12,159 nucleotides of DNA from DAISIL01 sp036822015 (GTDB lineage: Bacteria > Bacteroidota > Bacteroidia > Cytophagales > Bernardetiaceae). The position numbers and the translations under genes were made by a program. Under the pieces are notes generated by a model. The model was not told the DNA's origin and did not search any database. It worked only from the letters and a program-made list of their open reading frames with translations. Shown here one piece after another: positions 1-6,469 of this stretch. Every line of letters starts with the position of its first letter. Position 1 is the stretch's first letter. Location of the stretch: the NCBI GenBank assembly GCA_036822015.1, contig DAISIL010000074.1, forward strand, positions 1-12,159. The letters run 5' to 3'.

Positions 1-700
1 GCAAGGCCGAAGCGATGGCACGGCTACGTACATCCTCGATATACCGCTCGAGCTGCTCACGCCCGTAAGCCCGAATAGAAAAGCCCCAAGCCAGCGGATC
101 AAGCGGGTGTACGACGGGTGGACCCAAAGACCGATAGCTCCCCAGGGGCAGGTAATGGCTATGAAAAATGTGCTGATTGGCCAGATAAGCCGCGTAATCA
201 AAACTATACGGATTGCTGGGCGGACGGACAAGCTCGGGGGCTGCCCCGACGATAATCTTCTGCCCATAAGCCAGCGGAGCAGCCCCTGTATCTCCGGCGA
301 TGTACAAGCGTACCCGCCCCGATGCTGGCCGCCAACCCGTGCTGTCCTTGACGCGAAAAACAGACAAATCAGCCCGCCAGGTTTTGCCCTTGTGATATAC
401 CTCCGTAACGACACGCCCAGTGTAAGCCTCTATGTCGGATGTTGTGAGTAGATGTAAGGAATCCTGCCGAGGGTCATCAAAAGCAGCACGCCAACTGCCC
501 AATATCACCAAAAGCAACAGGGCCAGGAGTTGTATCGCCCTTTTTTTCCACTTCACAAAGTAGAACAAAGACAAGAGGAACAGCGTGGCCATCACTGCAT
601 ACAAAATGCTGCTCATCAAAGGATTAAACCAACGATACAAGCCAATGCCCAACATCAGCAGTAAGGCATACCGCAAAAAGGGAAAAGGAATCCAATGCAT
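1..700 (-). CDS. comEC: ComEC/Rec2-family DNA uptake channel protein, N-terminal part (C-terminus beyond window)
   Basis: ComEC is the inner-membrane channel that carries single-stranded DNA into the cytoplasm during natural transformation. Only codons 1-233 are present and the frame is open to the window edge. The first ATG (700-698) follows an in-frame TAA. The protein begins with three hydrophobic segments (about residues 9-25, 29-49 and 54-72), then a soluble, beta-rich DUF4131-like region (about 85-185). That region contains PPSNPYSFDYAAYL at 160-173, which matches the family pattern of Pro-Asn-Pro, then Phe-Asp-Tyr, then Tyr-Leu just before the next membrane part. The competence domain and any metallo-beta-lactamase domain would lie outside the window. 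The gene diverges from the rlpA-like gene across 81 bases. The family call is firm. Whether the organism is naturally transformable cannot be judged here. Confidence 0.88.
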   Translation of the reverse strand, partial: MHWIPFPFLRYALLLMLGIGLYRWFNPLMSSILYAVMATLFLLSLFYFVKWKKRAIQLLALLLLVILGSWRAAFDDPRQDSLHLLTTSDIEAYTGRVVTEVYHKGKTWRADLSVFRVKDSTGWRPASGRVRLYIAGDTGAAPLAYGQKIIVGAAPELVRPPSNPYSFDYAAYLANQHIFHSHYLPLGSYRSLGPPVVHPLDPLAWGFSIRAYGREQLERYIEDVRSRAIASAL

Positions 701-725
701 GAGTGCTAAGATAAACAATACTGGC

Positions 726-757
726 TTTGTGTCTTAACTTTTTTTCGGTTATTTTGC
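726..757 (+). promoter_or_regulatory. Probable Bacteroidota-type promoter for the rlpA-glyA run
   Basis: TTTG at 726-729 is followed after 20 bases by TATTTTG at 750-756. This resembles the phylum's -33 TTTG and -7 TAnnTTTG elements, but the -7 copy is one base short. The spacing is right (19-21 is usual), and the start codon at 782 would leave a leader of about 20 bases. It lies in the 81-base divergent region shared with comEC. I saw no equally good element for comEC itself. Confidence 0.4.
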
Positions 758-781
758 TTCAAAATTTTCCTTTCCTGACCC

Positions 782-1801
782 ATGAGAAAACCAACTACAC
801 CCTTTGTTCTTTCCTTGCTGGGGCTTTTGTTCCTGAGCAACATCACCCCCGAAAAAAAAACCTACATGGTACAGATCGCCTCTTACTACGAAATCGTAAG
901 GGCTGTCAGTGCCGGACAAGCCCTCGAAGCAGCCGTCGGGACGACTGTTTTTATTGAGACGCAGTGGATGGATAGCACCAAGCGCATTTATCGGCTCGTA
1001 GCCGGCGATCACGAGGAGATGTCTGATGCTAAGATCACCCTGGCACGGGCGCAAGTAGCAGGTTTTCAGGATGCTTTTGTCAAACCCAAAACTGACCTGA
1101 CCTACATCCCCGTCGCTCAGATCAAGCCGGAGGCGGCACAGCATCCCTACAACACCCTGGGCTACAAAGAGTACGGCATTGCCTCCTATTATGCCCACGA
1201 GTTTGACAAAAAGTACACCTCCAACGGAGAAGTCTATGATATGGATGGCATCTCGGCGGCCCACAACACGATACAATTCAATAGCCTTGTCCGGGTAACA
1301 AACCAAAAAAACGGCAAACAGCTCATCGTCAGGATCAACGACAGGGGGCCTTTCGTCAAAAACCGCATCTTAGACCTCTCCCGTGGGGCAGCCCGCAAGC
1401 TGGGCATGGTGCGCGATGGCATCGTACCGATTGAGTTGGAGATGATTCGGGTGGGGGCAGATGGCCCACGCTTGCAGTCGGTGGAGGCTGCCGTCTCGAT
1501 TCCAAACAAAAACCTACACCGCACGCTGACCTACGACGTATGGGGAACGCCGCGCCGCACGAGTAAGTACGGCGTGCAGATGGCTTCCTATGATCTGCTT
1601 TTTAAGGCCGTCAAGTTGGGCAACGAACTGCGAACCAAAGGCTACCAAGATGTGTTCATACAAGAAGGCTGGACACAAAACCACGAGGTTACGTTTCGGG
1701 TCATTGTTGGGGATCGGGCCAAGTCCCTGGCCGCCGGCGATAAACTTCTGCTCGAAAAAGACTATCCGGGCTGCTTTGTAAAACCACATTTCAATTTCTA
1801 A
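782..1801 (+). CDS. rlpA: RlpA-like septal ring lytic transglycosylase / DPBB protein with two SPOR domains
   Basis: A 339-residue exported cell-wall protein. A short basic N-terminus and hydrophobic stretch (residues 8-20) form a likely signal peptide; there is no lipobox cysteine, so unlike E. coli RlpA it is probably not a lipoprotein. Residues 27-102 form a SPOR domain (YMVQIASY at its start, YRLVAGD in the middle, GFQDAFVK at its end). Residues 128-223 are the RlpA double-psi beta-barrel, with YGIASYY, TSNGEVYDM, AAHNT and INDRGPF. The conserved polar residues expected in active RlpA enzymes (Glu150, His161, Asp187) are all present. Residues 262-336 are a second SPOR domain (YGVQMASY, FRVIVGD, GCFVKP). 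SPOR domains bind peptidoglycan lacking stem peptides at division sites, so a role in trimming septal wall is likely. glyA starts 13 bases after the stop, suggesting co-transcription. Enzymatic activity is inferred from the conserved residues. Confidence 0.87.
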   Translation: MRKPTTPFVLSLLGLLFLSNITPEKKTYMVQIASYYEIVRAVSAGQALEAAVGTTVFIETQWMDSTKRIYRLVAGDHEEMSDAKITLARAQVAGFQDAFVKPKTDLTYIPVAQIKPEAAQHPYNTLGYKEYGIASYYAHEFDKKYTSNGEVYDMDGISAAHNTIQFNSLVRVTNQKNGKQLIVRINDRGPFVKNRILDLSRGAARKLGMVRDGIVPIELEMIRVGADGPRLQSVEAAVSIPNKNLHRTLTYDVWGTPRRTSKYGVQMASYDLLFKAVKLGNELRTKGYQDVFIQEGWTQNHEVTFRVIVGDRAKSLAAGDKLLLEKDYPGCFVKPHFNF

Positions 1802-1814
1802 AAAAATAACAATC

Positions 1815-3113
1815 ATGCAACGCGACAAAGAACTATTTCAACTCATTGATAAAGAAGAAGAACGCCAACGCCGAGGGATTGAACTGATTGCTTCCGAAAA
1901 CTTCGCCTCCCCCCAGGTACGAGAAGCCGCTGGTAGTGTCCTGACCAACAAATACGCCGAAGGGCTGCCCGGCAAACGCTACTACGGCGGCTGTGAAGTC
2001 GTCGATCAAGTCGAAGACCTGGCCCGCCAACGCGCCCAAGCACTCTTTGGGGCCCAGTGGTCAAACGTCCAACCACACTCGGGGGCGCAAGCCAACATGG
2101 CCGTCATGCTGGCTACCTTGCAGGCAGGCGATACCATCCTGGGCTTTGATCTCTCCCATGGTGGGCATCTCTCGCACGGCTCCCCCGTCAATTTTTCGGG
2201 CAAAATCTACCGAGCCACGTTTTATGGCGTAGAAAAAGAAACAGGCCTGATCGACTGGAACCGCGTAGCCGATACCGCCCGCAAGGAAAAACCCAAGATG
2301 ATTATCTGCGGGGCCTCTGCCTACTCCCGCGACTGGGACTACGCCACCCTGCGAGAGATCGCCGATGCCCAAAACGCCCTCTTGCTTGCCGATATTTCAC
2401 ACCCTTCTGGACTGATTGCCAAAGGTTTACTCAACGATCCGGTCAAGCACTGCCACATCATAACCACCACCACCCACAAAACCCTGCGCGGCCCCCGAGG
2501 TGGGCTGATCCTGATGGGCGAAGACTTTGAAAACCCCTTCGGCTTGCGCACCCCCAAGGGCAACCTCCGGATGATGTCCGCCCTACTCGATAGCGGCGTA
2601 TTCCCGGGGACACAAGGCGGGCCACTCGAGCATATCATCGCCGCCAAGGCTGTCGCCTTCGGGGAGGCTCTCACCGACGACTTCAAGCACTACGTAACAC
2701 AAGTGCGCCAAAACGCCCAAGCCCTGGCAGAGGCTTTCCTCAAACGCGGCTATGAGATCATTTCTGGCGGAACAGACAATCACCTCATCTTGATTGACTT
2801 GCGATCCAAAGGACTCACCGGAAAACTCGCCGAAAACACCCTGATCCAGGCCGACATCACGATCAACAAGAACATGGTTCCCTTCGATGACAAATCTCCC
2901 TTCACCACATCGGGAATGCGCCTCGGGACAGCTGCCGTTACGACCCGTGGGTTGGTGGCCCAGGATATGGAACGCATCGCCGATGCCATCGACCGCGTCT
3001 TGATGAACCACGATAATACCGCCATCATTGGGCAGGTTCGGGAAGAGATCAACCACTGGATGAGCCAGTACGATCTCTTTCAGTGGCCATCGTCCCAAGT
3101 CCTGACGGCGTAA
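1815..3113 (+). CDS. glyA: Serine hydroxymethyltransferase
   Basis: A cytoplasmic, PLP-dependent enzyme that interconverts serine and glycine while transferring a one-carbon unit to tetrahydrofolate, feeding purine, thymidylate and methionine synthesis. At 432 residues it is full length for bacterial GlyA. Visible landmarks are IELIASENFASP at 22-33, the substrate and PLP-site stretch YAEGLPGKRYYGG at 47-59, a QPHSGAQAN loop at 86-94, Asp193 in LLADISHPSGLIAKG (pairing with the PLP ring), and TTTTHKTLRGPRGG at 217-230 with the Schiff-base lysine at 222. SPFTTSG and RLGTAAVTTRG lie near the C-terminus. HPSG where E. coli has AGL-type residues is a variant I associate with Bacteroidota. The start follows an A-rich leader 13 bases after the rlpA-like gene, with no strong Shine-Dalgarno, as is normal in this phylum. 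Identity is very secure. Confidence 0.98.
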   Translation: MQRDKELFQLIDKEEERQRRGIELIASENFASPQVREAAGSVLTNKYAEGLPGKRYYGGCEVVDQVEDLARQRAQALFGAQWSNVQPHSGAQANMAVMLATLQAGDTILGFDLSHGGHLSHGSPVNFSGKIYRATFYGVEKETGLIDWNRVADTARKEKPKMIICGASAYSRDWDYATLREIADAQNALLLADISHPSGLIAKGLLNDPVKHCHIITTTTHKTLRGPRGGLILMGEDFENPFGLRTPKGNLRMMSALLDSGVFPGTQGGPLEHIIAAKAVAFGEALTDDFKHYVTQVRQNAQALAEAFLKRGYEIISGGTDNHLILIDLRSKGLTGKLAENTLIQADITINKNMVPFDDKSPFTTSGMRLGTAAVTTRGLVAQDMERIADAIDRVLMNHDNTAIIGQVREEINHWMSQYDLFQWPSSQVLTA

Positions 3114-3135
3114 GCGTTGCCATTTCATCACCAAC

Positions 3136-3153
3136 TATCCTATCCTATCCTAT
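3136..3153 (+). repeat. Short tandem repeat (TATCC x3 plus TAT) at a start codon
   Basis: Three perfect copies of the five-base unit TATCC are followed by a partial TAT that runs into the ATG of the small secreted-protein gene (ATG at 3152). A unit of five is not a multiple of three, so copy-number change would alter leader length or, if translation began further upstream, shift the frame. Three copies is below what usually drives frequent slippage. Confidence 0.6.
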
Positions 3154-3475
3154 GCTACAACTACTGATGGCCAGTTTGCTGTGCCTTTCGCTCTCCACCA
3201 CGTCCAGTTTTCACTTCAAGAGTATCCGCGCCGAGCAACATACGCTAAGTTGGCAGGTAGCCAACGAACAGCGGTTTGGGCAGTTCTTTATCCAGCGCAA
3301 GCGCACCCACACCTGGGTTAGTTTCAAGGTGATGAACTGCAAAGGGGAAAAAGGCGTTGTGGGCTACGCCTTACCCGTAATGCTACAAAAGGGCGAAAAT
3401 CACCTACGGATCAAGTACCTTGATCTGGCCGGGCGTTCACATTATTCTCCCGAAGTTTCGATGTGGATAGAATAA
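3152..3475 (+). CDS. Small secreted protein with a single fibronectin-III-like domain
   Basis: A 107-residue product. Residues 1-20 are hydrophobic with several leucines and end in a Ser/Thr-rich patch, which suits a signal peptide, although the usual basic residues at the N-terminus are missing. The rest matches the FN3-like module common in Bacteroidota secreted and adhesin-type proteins: LSWQVANEQ at 32-40, FFIQRK at 45-50, then HLRIKYLDLAGRSHYSPEV at 84-102, which parallels the usual pattern of a Trp strand, an ERS-like strand and a YRLKQVD-D-G-YS strand. Here the module stands alone instead of ending a large protein. The frame is open back to 3083 inside glyA, but starting there would overlap glyA by 31 bases and add a segment unlike a signal peptide, so the ATG at 3152 is preferred. 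Function is unknown; an extracellular or periplasmic binding role is a guess from the fold. The gene is 38 bases after glyA. Confidence 0.68.
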   Translation: MLQLLMASLLCLSLSTTSSFHFKSIRAEQHTLSWQVANEQRFGQFFIQRKRTHTWVSFKVMNCKGEKGVVGYALPVMLQKGENHLRIKYLDLAGRSHYSPEVSMWIE

Positions 3476-3482
3476 ATTTTCG

Positions 3483-3490
3483 TAAGTTTG
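3483..3490 (+). promoter_or_regulatory. Candidate -7 element (TAAGTTTG) upstream of lepA
   Basis: This is an exact match to the Bacteroidota -7 consensus TAnnTTTG, eight bases after the previous stop codon. A near-match to the -33 element, TTTC at 3456-3459, lies 23 bases upstream, slightly too far. Use of this site would give lepA a leader of roughly 55 bases that is rich in T-runs. The evidence is the motif and its position only. Confidence 0.4.
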
Positions 3491-3550
3491 TTGGTTAATT
3501 TTTTTGCCTTTTTTGTAGCCTTTTGCCCTCAACAAAATGTATTGTCTAGC

Positions 3551-5341
3551 ATGAAAAATATCCGTAACTTCTGCATCATTGCCCACATTGACCACGGAAA
3601 AAGCACCCTGGCGGATCGCCTGCTGGACATGACAGAAACCGTAACCGAGCGTGAGCGGCAAGATCAACTGCTCGACAACATGGATCTCGAACGCGAACGG
3701 GGCATCACGATCAAGAGCCATGCCATCCAGATGGGATACACTTACGCCGGTGAGCGCTACACCCTCAACCTGATCGACACGCCGGGCCACGTTGATTTTT
3801 CGTATGAAGTCTCCCGATCCATCGCCGCCTGTGAAGGGGCTTTACTGATCGTAGATGCAGCACAAGGCATCGAAGCACAAACGATCTCTAACCTTTATCT
3901 GGCCCTGGAACACGACCTGACGATCATTCCGGTACTCAACAAAATCGACCTCCCGAGTGCCGACCCCGAGTACGTCGGCGATCAGGTCATGGACTTGATC
4001 GGCTGTGATCCCGAAGACCTTATTCCGGCCAGTGGCAAAACAGGACTAGGCGTAGATAAAATTCTGGAAGCCATCGTAACGCGCATCCCCGCCCCGAAGG
4101 GTTCGCCTGACGCACCACTGCAAGCCCTCATTTTTGATTCGGTCTATAATCCGTTTCGGGGGGTGGAGGTGTACTTTCGGGTAATGAACGGCACACTCCG
4201 CAAGGGGGAAGCCGTGAAGTTTTTGGCGACCGGACGCGAGTACGAAGCCGACGAAATCGGCATCCTGGGGCTGGTGCAGCAGCCGCGCCAGGAGATTTCG
4301 GCAGGCAATGTAGGCTACCTCATCTCGGGCATCAAGGCGGCCAAAGAGGTAAAAGTAGGAGACACGATCACGCATGTCAAGAACGGTAGTGATTTGGCAA
4401 TCAGGGGTTTTGAAGATGTCAAGCCGATGGTTTTTGCGGGCGTTTATCCCGTCGATACGACGGAGTTTGAGGAGTTACGGGCTTCGATGGAAAAGCTACA
4501 ACTCAACGACGCTTCGCTCGTCTGGGAGCCCGAGACTTCGGCGGCTTTGGGCTATGGCTTCCGCTGTGGCTTCCTGGGGATGCTGCACATGGAGATCGTG
4601 CAAGAGCGGCTAGAGCGGGAGTTCAACATGACCGTCATCATGACCGTTCCCTCGGTGCAGTTTTTGGCGACCACCAAAAGAGGGGAGGTTATCAAAGTCA
4701 ATGCCCCTTCGGATATGCCCGATCCCTCCATCCTCGAGCATACGCAGGAGCCGTTCATTAAGGCTTCCATCATCACCAAGTCGGATTACATCGGTGCCGT
4801 GATTAGCTTGTGTGTCGAGAAACGGGGCGAGATACAAAACCAGTCGTTCTTGACAACGGATCGTGTGGAACTGATCTTTTTGATGCCCCTGGCCGAGATC
4901 GTCTTTGATTTCTTCGATAAGCTCAAGACCATTTCGCGGGGCTATGCCTCACTGGATTATGAGCTTGTTGGGATGCGCCAATCCCAGATGGTCAAGCTCG
5001 ACATCATGCTCAACGGCGACCGTGTCGATGCCCTCTCTGCGATCGTACACCGAAGCAAAGCCTACGACTGGGGAAAGCGTATCTGCGAAAAACTCAAAGA
5101 CTTACTCCCGCGCCAGCAGTTCGAGATTGCCATACAAGCCAGTATCGGAACAAAGGTTATCGCCCGCGAGAGTGTCCGCGCACTCCGCAAAAACGTAACG
5201 GCCAAGTGCTACGGTGGCGATATTTCGCGGAAGCGAAAACTCCTCGAAAAACAAAAGAAAGGCAAAAAGCGGATGCGACAAATTGGTAACGTTGAGGTGC
5301 CACAAGAAGCCTTTATGGCCGTTTTGAAGCTAGACGATTAG
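3551..5341 (+). CDS. lepA: Elongation factor 4 (LepA), ribosome-associated GTPase
   Basis: LepA binds the ribosome and hydrolyses GTP. It has been described as a back-translocase and as a factor in 30S assembly and stress-time translation. The product is 596 residues, the normal family length. The GTPase domain carries G1 AHIDHGKST at 11-19, the switch region ERERGITIK at 47-55, G3 DTPGH at 76-80, G4 NKID at 130-133 and a G5 region with ASGKTG. Next come the EF2-like beta-barrel, the GYGFRCGFLGMLHMEIVQERLERE segment described by its ends (GYGF to RERE-like), and the LepA-specific C-terminal domain with a basic tail (KRKLLEKQKKGKKRMRQIG) and VPQEAFMAVLK. The frame is open 63 bases further upstream, but that extension reads through a T-rich leader and would add 21 hydrophobic residues not seen in LepA. 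The ATG at 3551 leads straight into MKNIRNFCIIAHIDHGKS, the usual N-terminus. Confidence 0.98.
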   Translation: MKNIRNFCIIAHIDHGKSTLADRLLDMTETVTERERQDQLLDNMDLERERGITIKSHAIQMGYTYAGERYTLNLIDTPGHVDFSYEVSRSIAACEGALLIVDAAQGIEAQTISNLYLALEHDLTIIPVLNKIDLPSADPEYVGDQVMDLIGCDPEDLIPASGKTGLGVDKILEAIVTRIPAPKGSPDAPLQALIFDSVYNPFRGVEVYFRVMNGTLRKGEAVKFLATGREYEADEIGILGLVQQPRQEISAGNVGYLISGIKAAKEVKVGDTITHVKNGSDLAIRGFEDVKPMVFAGVYPVDTTEFEELRASMEKLQLNDASLVWEPETSAALGYGFRCGFLGMLHMEIVQERLEREFNMTVIMTVPSVQFLATTKRGEVIKVNAPSDMPDPSILEHTQEPFIKASIITKSDYIGAVISLCVEKRGEIQNQSFLTTDRVELIFLMPLAEIVFDFFDKLKTISRGYASLDYELVGMRQSQMVKLDIMLNGDRVDALSAIVHRSKAYDWGKRICEKLKDLLPRQQFEIAIQASIGTKVIARESVRALRKNVTAKCYGGDISRKRKLLEKQKKGKKRMRQIGNVEVPQEAFMAVLKLDD

Positions 5342-5363
5342 GCCAATACAAATCTATTGCCTA
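5339..5363 (+). other. Imperfect hairpin covering the lepA stop codon
   Basis: TAGGC-AATA (5339-5348, with a bulged C at 5344) can pair with TATTGCCTA (5355-5363): nine base pairs around the six-base loop CAAATC. It begins at the lepA TAG and ends on the first two bases of the candidate -7 element TAGCTTTG. No T-run follows, so it is not a classic terminator. It could slow 3'-end decay or be chance. Confidence 0.3.
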
Positions 5364-5369
5364 GCTTTG
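5362..5369 (+). promoter_or_regulatory. Candidate -7 element (TAGCTTTG) for the acidic-tail protein gene
   Basis: This is an exact TAnnTTTG match in the 56-base gap after lepA, 28 bases before the next ATG, so a leader of about 20 bases is predicted. I see no good TTTG 19-21 bases upstream, since that position falls at the lepA stop. It would allow the acidic protein and the following transpeptidase to be transcribed apart from lepA. Confidence 0.4.
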
Positions 5370-5397
5370 ATGCACACAAACCAACCGCTTTGTTTCC

Positions 5398-5715
5398 ATG
5401 AAAACGAACCCACTGTACGCCGCTTTGAGCGCACGATACGAAGCCGACATGAAGGCGGCCATTGCCCAGATTGAGTGCTACTTCACCGGAAAAACCATGG
5501 CCGCGCCCGGGGCTGATCTGTTGGATACGCTCAATGAGCAGTTTGAAAAACTCATCCAAGCCGAGGAGAAACTAGAAGCCCTTGAAGACTTCTTCAACGA
5601 AGACGGCACTGCCCTGGACTACGAAGAAGACGAGGATGACGATGACGAGGATGAAAGCATCTGGTACGTAAGCGATGATGAAGACGAGGACGAATCAGAG
5701 GATACCATCGACTAG
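5398..5715 (+). CDS. Small protein with helical N-terminal part and strongly acidic C-terminal tail
   Basis: A 105-residue protein with no signal peptide, so probably cytoplasmic. Residues 1-66 look mostly alpha-helical: MKTNPLYAALSARYEADM, then a Gly/Pro break at 36-39, then a charged heptad-like stretch (about 41-66) that could form a short coiled coil. Residues 74-105 are extremely acidic: 22 of 32 are Asp or Glu, with no Lys or Arg, interrupted by the hydrophobic patch IWYV at 88-91. The segment DEDES occurs twice in the tail (83-87 and 96-100), suggesting growth by small duplication. The N-terminal part resembles short conserved proteins of unknown function that I have seen in Bacteroidota genomes, but I cannot name a family. 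The gene sits between lepA and a cell-wall lipoprotein, which does not define its role. The start is the first ATG after the lepA stop in this frame and follows a T-rich leader. Confidence 0.72.
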   Translation: MKTNPLYAALSARYEADMKAAIAQIECYFTGKTMAAPGADLLDTLNEQFEKLIQAEEKLEALEDFFNEDGTALDYEEDEDDDDEDESIWYVSDDEDEDESEDTID

Positions 5716-5737
5716 CCTATTAAATTGCCGTCCGCTT

Positions 5738-6469
5738 ATGGGACATCTTATATTATCTGTTTTTTCCTGGTTCATCGTGGCCTCCTGTGGTAGTGCGGAC
5801 TTTCTGGAGGAGCAAAAAAAATATCCCCGTGTGCGGGAGGCCATCGACCAAAAACAGCCGGTTATTGAGGGTTATCTCCTGGACAAAGGCTTATCCGTTA
5901 AGGACTTTTCCCTTATTCTGGTTGCTTACAAGGATAGCGATACCCTCGAAATTTTTGCCAAAGCTGCCATTGATTCCACCTTTGCCCCCCTGGTGAGCTA
6001 TCCGATTTGCGCCCGCTCCGGGCGATTAGGTCCCAAACGCCAGCAAGGCGACCTGCAAGTACCCGAGGGCTTTTATCACATCGACCGCTTCAATCCCCGT
6101 AGCAATTTTCACTTATCGCTCGGGATCAATTATCCCAATGCCTCAGATCGCAAAAAAAGCACGGCTTCCAGGCTCGGCGGCGATATTTTTATTCATGGCA
6201 GTTGCGTAACGATTGGCTGCCTGCCCATGACCGATGAGGCGATCAAAGAGATTTACCTCCTAGCCGTTCATGCCCGCAACAACGGACAAGAAAAAATTCC
6301 GGTCTATATCTTTCCTTTCCGCATGAGCCAAACAGCCATCGACAAGCAGACCAACGCCCCAGAGCTACGTACCTTCTGGCAGAACCTCCTGACGGGCTAC
6401 CAGACTTTCCAAACCCAGAAAAAAGCCCTGCCGGTGCGCATCAACGAACAGGGGGATTATCTGTTTTGA
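5738..6469 (+). CDS. L,D-transpeptidase (YkuD family) lipoprotein, YafK-like
   Basis: These enzymes cut and rejoin peptidoglycan stem peptides or envelope-protein links, using a cysteine nucleophile outside the cytoplasm. The catalytic signature is clear: IFIHGSCVTIGCLPMTDEAI at 150-169, with His153 and Cys161 in the SxGC-like arrangement (here T-I-G-C), followed by an Asp/Glu-Ile helix as in YafK-type proteins. Upstream, LQVPEGFYHI (107-116) matches the 'TPEGxYxI' strand of the family. From the ATG at 5738 the product has 243 residues, beginning with a hydrophobic segment and lipobox VASC (Cys17), so it is probably anchored in a membrane. That start gives a signal with no Lys or Arg; an upstream in-frame ATG at 5675/5678 would add basic residues but overlaps the acidic-protein gene by about 40 bases and places the Cys unusually deep. 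The 3' end overlaps the opposite-strand flippase-like gene by 29 bases. Confidence 0.84.
   Translation: MGHLILSVFSWFIVASCGSADFLEEQKKYPRVREAIDQKQPVIEGYLLDKGLSVKDFSLILVAYKDSDTLEIFAKAAIDSTFAPLVSYPICARSGRLGPKRQQGDLQVPEGFYHIDRFNPRSNFHLSLGINYPNASDRKKSTASRLGGDIFIHGSCVTIGCLPMTDEAIKEIYLLAVHARNNGQEKIPVYIFPFRMSQTAIDKQTNAPELRTFWQNLLTGYQTFQTQKKALPVRINEQGDYLF

Noticed and set aside
107..451. Plus-strand open frame of 114 codons
   Set aside because: It lies antisense to the comEC N-terminal domain, whose motif content and membrane segments are clear; the plus-strand protein has no recognisable pattern.
749..1306. Minus-strand open frame of 185 codons opposite the rlpA-like gene
   Set aside because: It is a shadow of the DPBB/SPOR coding sequence, with no domain-like features.
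2583..3134. Minus-strand open frame of 183 codons opposite glyA
   Set aside because: glyA is unmistakable on the plus strand; the antisense frame is long only because of GC-rich codon bias.
3488..3550. N-terminal extension of LepA by 21 residues
   Set aside because: It translates a T-rich leader into hydrophobic residues not present in LepA; the ATG at 3551 gives the family's normal N-terminus and length.
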